Shown piece after piece: positions 53,143 to 59,943 of a DNA stretch of 64,000 nt. Within the stretch, counting starts at the first letter, position 1, and every line of letters begins with the position of its first letter. Source of the DNA: Planctomycetota bacterium (lineage in GTDB: Bacteria; Planctomycetota; UBA1135; UBA2386); NCBI GenBank assembly GCA_028281765.1, contig JANQJF010000059.1, forward strand, positions 1 to 64,000, given 5' to 3'. The translations under genes were made by a program, and so were the position numbers. The notes beneath the pieces are model-generated. The model had not been told where the DNA came from. It searched no databases and was given only the letters and a program-made list of their open reading frames with translations.

Positions 53143-54870
53143 TCAGCTCAGCCAGAAGCTGAAGTACGCGTACATCCCGACGACGAGACCGAGCACGACG
53201 ACCGTCAGCGCGACGTCGGCGCCGTTCCACGACGCGCGGATCTCCGCCCGGTCGTCCTCCGTCAGAGACGCGAAGGTCAGGCCCGTGATGGCTTCGGGCT
53301 CGGGAGCCGGCGCCGTGAGCGATGCCGCGAGGATCACGAGCATGCTGACGAGCATCAGCGCGCCCGAGTAGTAGAGGAAGTTGAAGTCCGCCACGTTGGC
53401 GAGCGCGGACCCGGCCTCGAACGGTGACGAGCCGTGCACGGCTTCGATCGTCAGCTTGCCGAGGCCGAGCGCGAAGCCGACGAGCAGCCCGGCATACGCG
53501 CCGCGCGCATTCACGCGGTGCCAGAACAGCCCGAGCAGGAACACCGCGGTGATCGGCGGCGCGAGGTATCCCTGCACAGTCTGGAGGTACTTGTAGATGC
53601 CGCCACCGGCCATCGCGTTCATGATCGGGATCCAGACGATCCCACACGCGACCACGACGCCCGTCGCGATGCGTCCGACGCGGAGGAGTTCCTTCTGCGA
53701 CTTGCCGGGCCGTAGCTTCTGGTAGATGTCGATCGTGAACAGCGTTGCGCACGAGTTGAACAGCGACGCGAGCGAGGACATCAGCGCGGAGAGCAGCCCG
53801 CCGACGACCAGCCCGCGCAGACCGACCGGGAGGAGATCCGCGACGAGCGTCGGGAACACCATGTCGCCGTCGATCGCCTCCCCTCCGTCCGCCTTGGCCG
53901 GAATCGAGAGGAGCCCCTTCTGGTGCAGCGCCCAGCCGATGAGTCCCGGCACGAGAAAGATCAACACCGGCCACACCTTGAGGAATCCACCCCACAACGC
54001 GCCACGCCGCGCGTCCGTGAGACTCTTCGCCGCGAGGGTCCGTTGCACGATGTACTGGTCGGTGCACCAGTACCAGATCCCGACGACCGGAGACGCGATC
54101 AGGATGCCGAGCCAGGGGAAGTCGCCATTCTTCCACCACGGCACGCCCTCCTGCGTCAGCGGGCGCCACAGCGCGAAGCTCTCGGCGTTCTCGCTCGCGA
54201 CGCGCTGGAGTTCCCCCCAACCACCGAGCGCCTGCAGTCCAAAGTAGGTGATGAACGCCGATCCGAGCAGCAGCAGCACGGTCTGGGCGACCTCGGTGTA
54301 CACGACCGCACGAAGGCCGCCGAGCACCGTGTAGATGCCGGTCAGCACGACCGTCGCGAACGCGCCGACCCAGAACGCATTGTCGGGAGAACCGAACGTG
54401 TCCGGCAGCAGTGTCTTGAAGACGAGCGCGCCTGCGTAGACCGTGACCGACACCTTCGTCAGCACGTACGCGAGAAGGCTCACGAGCGAGAGCACCCAAC
54501 GCACGCGCGCGTGGAACCGTCGCTCGAGGAACTCTGGCACGGTGTACACGCCGGCCTTGTAGTAGAACGGTACGAACACCCACGCGAGCAGGACCATGAT
54601 CCAGGCGTGCAGCTCCCAGTGCGCCATCGCCATACCGTTCGTCGCGCCGTTGCCGGCAAGGCCGACGATGTGCTCGGAGCCGATGTTCGAGGCGAACAGG
54701 GACGCGCCGACGACGAACCAACCGATGTGTCGACCGGCCAAGAAGTAGTCCGCCGTATCGCGGACCTGCCGTGACGAGAAGCAGACGATCGCAGCGATCA
54801 CGACGAAGTAAGCACCGACCACCATCCAGTCGGTCGTCGCGAGGGTCGCGGCGAGGAGCAGGGAGAGCAT
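53143..54870 (-). CDS. Sodium:solute symporter (SSS family)
   Basis: This 575-residue protein has about 13-14 transmembrane helices and clear SSS features: RDTADYFLAGRHIGWFVVG, the sodium-site region ASNIGSEHIVGLAG, and VYTVPEFLERRF. These are typical of SGLT-like symporters for sugars or related solutes. It would import a substrate driven by the sodium gradient. It is convergent with the discoidin lipoprotein gene (10 bp between stops) and divergent from the FMN dehydrogenase. Confidence 0.94.
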   Translation of the reverse strand: MLSLLLAATLATTDWMVVGAYFVVIAAIVCFSSRQVRDTADYFLAGRHIGWFVVGASLFASNIGSEHIVGLAGNGATNGMAMAHWELHAWIMVLLAWVFVPFYYKAGVYTVPEFLERRFHARVRWVLSLVSLLAYVLTKVSVTVYAGALVFKTLLPDTFGSPDNAFWVGAFATVVLTGIYTVLGGLRAVVYTEVAQTVLLLLGSAFITYFGLQALGGWGELQRVASENAESFALWRPLTQEGVPWWKNGDFPWLGILIASPVVGIWYWCTDQYIVQRTLAAKSLTDARRGALWGGFLKVWPVLIFLVPGLIGWALHQKGLLSIPAKADGGEAIDGDMVFPTLVADLLPVGLRGLVVGGLLSALMSSLASLFNSCATLFTIDIYQKLRPGKSQKELLRVGRIATGVVVACGIVWIPIMNAMAGGGIYKYLQTVQGYLAPPITAVFLLGLFWHRVNARGAYAGLLVGFALGLGKLTIEAVHGSSPFEAGSALANVADFNFLYYSGALMLVSMLVILAASLTAPAPEPEAITGLTFASLTEDDRAEIRASWNGADVALTVVVLGLVVGMYAYFSFWLS

Positions 54871-54913
54871 CGCCGGGGATTCTCACGGCCGCGCCGATTA
54901 GCATCCAGCCCGG

Positions 54914-56056
54914 ATGCCCATCGACCCGAACTACCCGTCGATCGAATCACTGCGTAATCGCGCGCGTCGCCGGATCCCCGGGTTCGCGTTCGACTACCTC
55001 GACGGCGGATGCAACGCCGAGGTCAACCTGCGCCGCAACACCGAGGAGCTGCGCGAGGTTCGACTACAGCCGAGATACATCGGAGAGTACGCGGGATGCG
55101 ATCTGTCGACCGACCTGTTCGGACGCACGTACTCCGCGCCGTTCGGAATCCCTCCGATCGGGTTGCAGGGTCTGGTCTGGCCGCGCGCGTGCGAGATCCT
55201 CGCGACAACCGCCCGCGCGCACGGCATCCCGTTCGTGTTGAGCACGGTCGGGACCGCGAGCATCGAGACGATCGCGGAGCTGACTGACGGGGAAGCGTGG
55301 TTCCAGCTCTACCACCCGGCGGAAGACGACCTGCGTGACAAACTGATCGCGCGTGCGCGGGACGCCGGGTGCCCAGTGCTGGTGTTGATCGCGGACGTGC
55401 CGTCGTTCGGGTATCGGCCGAAGGAGATCCGCAACGGCCTGTCGATCCCGCCGCGCATGTCGCTACGGAACGTCGCACAGATGGTGATGTCGCCGGCGTG
55501 GTCGCTGGGGCAGTTGAAGGCCGGGCGGCCGCGGTTTGCGACGATGGATGCGTACCTGCCGAAAGGGCTGAGCCTGCCGCATCTCGGGGAGTTCATGCAG
55601 CGGACGTTCTCGGGGCGGCTGACGGAAGCGAAGGTCGCGGCGATTCGGGATCAGTGGCCGGGGAAGCTGGTCGTGAAGGGCATCGTCAACCCGGAGGACT
55701 GCGCGAAGCTGGTGCGGATCGGGGTGGATGGGATCGTGGTTTCGAACCACGGTGGGCGACAGCTGGACGCGGGGCAGTCGTCGATCGAAGCGCTGCCGCC
55801 GCTGGTGCGGGAGTTCGGCGAGAAGCTGACGGTGATGTTCGACAGCGGGGTGCGGGGCGGGCAGGACGTGGCTTGTGCGTTGGCGTGTGGCGCGCGGTTC
55901 GTGTTTGCGGGGCGGGCTTTTATGTACGGGGTCGGGGCGTTGGGGGAGAAGGGGGGCGGGCAGGTCGTGGAGGTTTTGGGGACGCAGTTGCGGCAGGTGA
56001 TGGAGCAGGTTGGGGTTGAGAGGGTGGATGGGTTGCGGGGGTGTTTGGTGGGGTGA
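54914..56056 (+). CDS. FMN-dependent alpha-hydroxy-acid dehydrogenase
   Basis: This 380-residue enzyme belongs to the lactate/glycolate oxidase family: catalytic His279 sits in SNHGGRQLD and the FMN-phosphate region DSGVRGGQDVACALACGA follows. The N-terminal YLDGGCNAEVNLRRNTEE segment and APFGIPPIGLQGLVWP also match. It oxidises an L-2-hydroxyacid to a 2-oxoacid. The first third uses codons like its neighbours, but from about 55440 Gly and Val codons switch to GGG and GTG, giving a G-rich strand. Confidence 0.93.
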   Translation: MPIDPNYPSIESLRNRARRRIPGFAFDYLDGGCNAEVNLRRNTEELREVRLQPRYIGEYAGCDLSTDLFGRTYSAPFGIPPIGLQGLVWPRACEILATTARAHGIPFVLSTVGTASIETIAELTDGEAWFQLYHPAEDDLRDKLIARARDAGCPVLVLIADVPSFGYRPKEIRNGLSIPPRMSLRNVAQMVMSPAWSLGQLKAGRPRFATMDAYLPKGLSLPHLGEFMQRTFSGRLTEAKVAAIRDQWPGKLVVKGIVNPEDCAKLVRIGVDGIVVSNHGGRQLDAGQSSIEALPPLVREFGEKLTVMFDSGVRGGQDVACALACGARFVFAGRAFMYGVGALGEKGGGQVVEVLGTQLRQVMEQVGVERVDGLRGCLVG

Positions 56057-56085
56057 GGGGGCCAGGCGCGGGGCAAGCCTCGGAT

Positions 56086-56147
56086 CGGAATCCAAGGCCG
56101 ACGAGGAGGTCTCGCCAACCCCTTCATCGTCACGTCGGCTGGCTGCC
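56086..56147 (+). repeat. Left 62-bp inverted repeat of the RAYT element
   Basis: This sequence, from CGGAATCCAAGGCCGACGAGG to GGCTGGCTGCC, matches the reverse complement of 57172-57233 at 55 of 62 positions. The first 21 bp are identical. Confidence 0.88.
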
Positions 56148-56248
56148 TGCGGCAACCGAGCAGCGCGAAGCGATGCGAGGTCGCCGCGGCATGGCTGCGA
56201 AGCAGCCAATGCCGCGGCAACCGACGTGAGGGTGACGGGGCCGGCGAG
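56111..56248. repeat. Left REP-like cruciform with nested hairpin
   Basis: Outer arms 56111-56141 and 56218-56248 pair at 25 of 31 positions. Inside the loop, 56183-56198 (GCCGCGGCATGGCTGC) pairs with 56202-56218 with a single bulged A and a GAA loop, giving a very stable 16-bp stem. Confidence 0.8.
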
Positions 56249-56348
56249 GCGAGCCCGGCAGAACGGCTGATTGCGCAACGGAGGAGTCGACGACGTGTTG
56301 CTCGAGGAACTTGATTGGGGGAATGATCGCGCTGCATTCGTGATACAG

Positions 56349-56358
56349 TCAATTGACT
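56349..56358. promoter_or_regulatory. Palindrome GTCAATTGAC at the RAYT promoter
   Basis: A perfect 10-bp palindrome overlaps the -35 box of the transposase promoter. It could be an operator for a repressor, possibly the transposase itself. Confidence 0.4.
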
Positions 56359-56381
56359 ACTAACGAAAGGCGTGGTAGTAT
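56353..56381 (+). promoter_or_regulatory. Sigma-70-type promoter of the RAYT gene
   Basis: TTGACT (56353-56358) and TAGTAT (56376-56381) are spaced by exactly 17 bp. It is the best sigma-70-like promoter I see in the window. GGGAG at 56406-56410 is a fair ribosome-binding site for the ATG at 56415. Confidence 0.65.
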
Positions 56382-56414
56382 TAGTCCTTATTCGTATCGA
56401 ATCGAGGGAGAGCG

Positions 56415-57101
56415 ATGGCAACAAGGCCGAAGATGCAACAGGGACTCCTGCAGTTCCCATTCGAGTGGGGTGGAAGGCGTGAGGGAGCCGGGCGCAAGCC
56501 GTCGCCAGGAAGGCGCAGGGTCGCGCACAGGAAGAAACCCGAACTCGAGAAGGACAGTCCGCTGCACATTACGATCCGCCTTCGCGATGGCTTGCCGTCG
56601 ATGCGAAGGAAGGCGGAATATCGGGTCCTGCGCGCCGCGTTCGCAGCCGGCAAGGAACGCTTCGGCTTCCGCCTCGTGCACTACTCGGTCATGGGCAACC
56701 ACGCACACCTGATCGTGGAAGCTGACGATCGCCGCGCGCTTCGCCGTGGCATGAGCGGGCTCATGGTGCGCATGGCGCGTGGCCTGAACCGACTGTGGCG
56801 ACGTACGGGCGGCGTGTTCGGTGACCACTTTCACGAGCAGCGGCTCGAGTCACCGCGCCAGGTACGCCACGCGATCGCGTACATGCTGCACAACGCGCGC
56901 CGTCACCGAATCGAACTCCCCATCCCCCTCGACTACTACGCATCCGGTCCGTGGTTCGACGGCTGGAACATCGAGCTCGAGATCGTCGGCCACGAGTCCT
57001 GGGAAGTCCCGGTCACCGCCGCGCAGTCTTGGCTCCTCCGCCGCGGCTGGCGCAAGCACGGCCGGCTCTCCCCCTTCGAAACACCAGCTCACGCGTCATG
57101 A
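56415..57101 (+). CDS. REP-associated tyrosine transposase (RAYT)
   Basis: This 228-residue protein is a Y1 transposase of the IS200/IS605-like TnpA_REP family. The HUH-type metal motif is HAH at residues 96-98 in MGNHAHLIVEA, and the catalytic tyrosine is probably Tyr156 in AIAYMLHNARRH. The segment GGVFGDHFHEQRLESP is typical. An internal Met at residue 7 is an alternative start. It probably cuts and rejoins single-stranded REP hairpins. It lies between inverted REP-like repeats and has its own promoter. Confidence 0.9.
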   Translation: MATRPKMQQGLLQFPFEWGGRREGAGRKPSPGRRRVAHRKKPELEKDSPLHITIRLRDGLPSMRRKAEYRVLRAAFAAGKERFGFRLVHYSVMGNHAHLIVEADDRRALRRGMSGLMVRMARGLNRLWRRTGGVFGDHFHEQRLESPRQVRHAIAYMLHNARRHRIELPIPLDYYASGPWFDGWNIELEIVGHESWEVPVTAAQSWLLRRGWRKHGRLSPFETPAHAS

Positions 57102-57135
57102 CCTGAGTGCGCACTAGCCGTCGCCGGGGGCGCGT

Positions 57136-57208
57136 CTCGCCGGCCCCGTCATCCTCACGTCGGCTGCCAACGGCGGCCAGCCGACGTGAGGATGACGGGG
57201 CTGGCGAG
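57136..57208. repeat. Right REP-like perfect hairpin
   Basis: Arms 57136-57166 and 57178-57208 pair at 30 of 31 positions (the exception a G-T wobble) around an 11-nt loop. It could also terminate the converging transcripts of the transposase and cytochrome genes. Confidence 0.85.
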
Positions 57209-57233
57209 GCTCCCTCGTCGGCCTTGGATTCCG
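57172..57233 (-). repeat. Right 62-bp inverted repeat of the RAYT element
   Basis: This is the reverse-complement partner of 56086-56147 (55 of 62 identical). It contains the second arm of the right hairpin and ends with CTTGGATTCCG. Confidence 0.88.
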
Positions 57234-57275
57234 AGCAGAGGCATGCCCCTTCCCATACCTCTGCCCATTCCCCCC

Positions 57276-59810
57276 CTACTCCACCACCGGCTCGTTCCCG
57301 TCCACCGTCTTCAGGAACTCCACCACATCATCGATCTGCTCGCTCGTCAGCCCGAACGTCGCGTGCCCCAAGCCGTTGTTCGCCCGCGGCTCGAACACCT
57401 CATGCAACGTCTGCGCCCTCCCGTGGTGGCCATACGGAGCACTGTTCGCGACACCGAAGATCGACGGCGGGTTGAACGACGCGGCCGCGCCCGGTGGGGC
57501 CTTGCCGATCAGACCGCCGGCACCACGCACCTCGATCGGGTTCGTCAGATCCAGGGTGTCGGCGCCCTGCACGATGCGCACCTCGAAGTCGTCGCCTCCA
57601 GGACCGTCGCCCGCGATCCCGTTCTTGTCGAACGCGATGATCGCAGTCGCCGCCGGGTTCAGCACGCGGTCCGACTGGATCACACCGCCGACGAACAGGG
57701 GGTCGGGCCATGCGACCAGGTCGCTGAGGTCACGCGTCGAGCTCGTCCACTTCGCGCCGCCGTGGCAGCTCGCGCAGTTCGCCGCGAAGATGTTGCGGCC
57801 CGCGAGAGCCCGCGCGGCATCGATCTCCGTCGGACGGTTGAACACGCGAATGCCGCGCGCCACCCACTCGGTCATGAAGTCGAGCGCATTCGACACGCCG
57901 AGTCGCGAGCCGTGGTTGGTGACCAGGCCGGCGTCGGGGACGTCGGTGTTCTCGCCACCGGCATCGATCGTCGCGAGCGCACCTGGGGTAAAGCCGTGGC
58001 CACCCTGGACGCCGCGCGCGTTGTTGTTGAAGTCGGTCACGCTGCCGCGCACCGCGTTGAAGTTGAACACGCGCTGATCGGTCGTCGCGAGGTTCGACGC
58101 AATCGTGCTCCCCGGCGCGAACGAGCCATCCAGCGGGATCGTCTGACGCGGGCCGGTCGGGAACATCCAGGTGACGCCGTCCGTTAGGCCATTCGGGTGG
58201 CACGAGGCACAGCTGCTCCAGTTGTTGTCCGACGCCATGTTGCGGTGCCGCAGGGTGTCGATCGACTTGGGATCCGTGTCCTCGGACACGTCCGCAGGCA
58301 GGCCCATGCCAGTGTAGAACGCCAGCTTGCCGAGCAGCGTGCGACGCGTCTCCGCATCGGTCGGAGTCGTCGCGGCGTCGATGTTCTTGATCACCAGGTT
58401 GGTCGTCAGGTCGATCGCCGTCAGGTTCGCCGAAAGCTCACCGTAGACGTAGGCGCGCGAGCCGTCGGGGCTGATCGCGACGCCGGTCGGGATGTTGCCG
58501 GTCGGGATGCGGACGTTCGCGTCCTTGCCCTCGACGCCATCGAGGCCGATCGAGCCGTCGGTACCGACGCTGCCCCGCATCACGAAGCTTCCCGCGCGAC
58601 TGACGAACAGCGCGACGCCGTTCCGCGTCGCCATCGCAACGGTGTCCGCCGCGAAGGCGCGGTCGAGACGGTTCGCGCTGAACTCGTCGAACACACCCGT
58701 CGGCTGCGTCTCGGACTTGATCAGACTGTTCAGGTTCGTGTGCTTGTCGGCGATCTCCGCGTTCTTCTCGAGATCGATCACGCCGATCACGGCCTGGACG
58801 TTGACGTTGAACTTGACCGGCGGCTCGGGCGCGGCGCTGATCGTCGGCAGGTAGGCCTTGCCGCTCTCCGGATCGATCGAGATGGCGTAGAGCTGGTTGA
58901 AGAAGCAGCCCTGCACGTCCTTCGTCGGGTCGGTCGCGACCGACTCGAACGTCGTGTTGGCCGGGTTCTCGACCGGCTCGAACTTGGAGCGGTCGGCGGT
59001 GAAGCCGGAGTCCGCGATCGGCGACAGACGGATCAGCGCGGACGGCTCGAGCGTGTCGAGCGACAGCACCATCGCGCGGCCCTCCTTGCCGTCGTCGAAT
59101 CCTTCGACCTCGTCCCGTCCCTTGCCCGGGATGGCCCTGCCGAAGAAGTCCGTGACGTAGAGCGACTCACCGGCGTCGCTGCGCTCGGGGTCGCCATCGT
59201 CGGAGCACGCGAGCGCGAACGGCTGCTGGATCGACGTCCCGTCGAGCGTCAGAGGCACGGTCTTCGATACCGCGAGCGTCGTGGTGTCGATCACCGACAG
59301 CGAGCCGTCGGAATAGTTCGCGACGAACAGTGCGTCGCCACTCGGCGACAGCGCGGTCCCCCGCGGCTCCGAGCCGACCGCAATGTCGCTGAGCTTGCTG
59401 AACGGGCCACGCCCCTCGGGTCCGGCATCGATCACGGTCACCGAGTTGTCGGCGCCGTTGCTGACGTAGATCCGCGTGCCATCGTCGCTGACACTCAGGC
59501 TCTGCGGATTGCGGCCAACCGCGATTTCGCCGAGGACGTTCGAGGCATCCGCACCCTCCCGACGCACCTCGATCGCGGTCAGCGAGCCCTTGCCCAGCTC
59601 GAAGCCGGGTGTCGCGGTCTCGTTGATGACGTACGCGATCGCGCCGTCCGCGCGCAGCTGGACGGTGCCGCTCTCGGACGGGGTCTTGGCCAGAGGCGCC
59701 GCGGGCTCCGCTTCGGGAGGCGCGTCGTTTCCACCGCCCCCGCCGCCACCGCAAGCCGGGAAGAGGAGTGCAGAGCTGCAGAGCAGCAGGAGTGTGCTAG
59801 GTCTCGTCAT
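57276..59810 (-). CDS. YVTN-propeller diheme cytochrome c lipoprotein
   Basis: This 844-residue protein has a lipoprotein signal ending in FPACGGGGGGG (Cys20). A YVTN-type beta-propeller follows (about 45-520, with repeats such as ALFVANYSDGSLSVIDTTT). The C-terminal part is a di-haem cytochrome c peroxidase-like region with CASCH at residues 534-538 and 679-683. A final GLGHATFGLTSEQIDDVVEFLKTVDG matches class-I cytochrome ends. It probably moves electrons between a bound substrate and the respiratory chain. Confidence 0.88.
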   Translation of the reverse strand: MTRPSTLLLLCSSALLFPACGGGGGGGNDAPPEAEPAAPLAKTPSESGTVQLRADGAIAYVINETATPGFELGKGSLTAIEVRREGADASNVLGEIAVGRNPQSLSVSDDGTRIYVSNGADNSVTVIDAGPEGRGPFSKLSDIAVGSEPRGTALSPSGDALFVANYSDGSLSVIDTTTLAVSKTVPLTLDGTSIQQPFALACSDDGDPERSDAGESLYVTDFFGRAIPGKGRDEVEGFDDGKEGRAMVLSLDTLEPSALIRLSPIADSGFTADRSKFEPVENPANTTFESVATDPTKDVQGCFFNQLYAISIDPESGKAYLPTISAAPEPPVKFNVNVQAVIGVIDLEKNAEIADKHTNLNSLIKSETQPTGVFDEFSANRLDRAFAADTVAMATRNGVALFVSRAGSFVMRGSVGTDGSIGLDGVEGKDANVRIPTGNIPTGVAISPDGSRAYVYGELSANLTAIDLTTNLVIKNIDAATTPTDAETRRTLLGKLAFYTGMGLPADVSEDTDPKSIDTLRHRNMASDNNWSSCASCHPNGLTDGVTWMFPTGPRQTIPLDGSFAPGSTIASNLATTDQRVFNFNAVRGSVTDFNNNARGVQGGHGFTPGALATIDAGGENTDVPDAGLVTNHGSRLGVSNALDFMTEWVARGIRVFNRPTEIDAARALAGRNIFAANCASCHGGAKWTSSTRDLSDLVAWPDPLFVGGVIQSDRVLNPAATAIIAFDKNGIAGDGPGGDDFEVRIVQGADTLDLTNPIEVRGAGGLIGKAPPGAAASFNPPSIFGVANSAPYGHHGRAQTLHEVFEPRANNGLGHATFGLTSEQIDDVVEFLKTVDGNEPVVE

Positions 59811-59943
59811 GGCAGTTTCCGGAATGAAGAGAGCCGCGGAGGCGGCTCCGGAACGACGTGCGAAAACCGCGATCGGAACGGGGCAGAATCTGCGACTTTT
59901 TTTGTTTCCGCACAGCCAACACGCATCCCGATATCGTGCCTCG
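59811..59943. other. Divergent intergenic region with T-tract
   Basis: This 133-bp region lies between the divergent starts at 59810 and 59944. It contains the nested hairpin described separately and a T7 tract at 59897-59903 that may help the plus-strand promoter. No clear -35/-10 pair was found. Confidence 0.45.
59817..59853. repeat. Nested hairpin between divergent genes
   Basis: TTCCGG and CCGGAA enclose GAGCCGC-GGAG-GCGGCTC (59831-59848), a 7-bp stem with a 4-nt loop. In the minus transcript this sits immediately before the start codon at 59810 and could mask ribosome binding. Confidence 0.55.

Larger units (their letters stand above)
56057..56414. other. Long intergenic region: left arm of RAYT element and promoter
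   Basis: This 358-bp stretch holds the left inverted repeat (56086-56147), its nested hairpins, and a locally AT-rich promoter region (about 56330-56400) before the transposase gene. It encodes no recognisable protein. Confidence 0.8.
56086..57233 (+). mobile_element. RAYT (REP-associated tyrosine transposase) element
   Basis: The element is bounded by 62-bp inverted repeats and contains one gene, the tyrosine transposase at 56415-57101. Each end is a REP-like hairpin pair, arranged head-to-head as in BIME/REPtron structures. RAYTs are usually single-copy domesticated transposases that mobilise REP sequences. No target-site duplication is obvious. Confidence 0.82.
57102..57275. other. Intergenic region: right arm of the RAYT element
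   Basis: This 174-bp region holds the right REP-like hairpin and inverted repeat, then about 40 bp of C-rich spacer before the convergent stop of the cytochrome-propeller gene. No gene was found. Confidence 0.7.

Noticed and set aside
59897..59903. T7 tract as an intrinsic terminator
   Set aside because: It lies between divergent starts and not after a gene end, and the hairpin is 50 bp away on the wrong side for termination.
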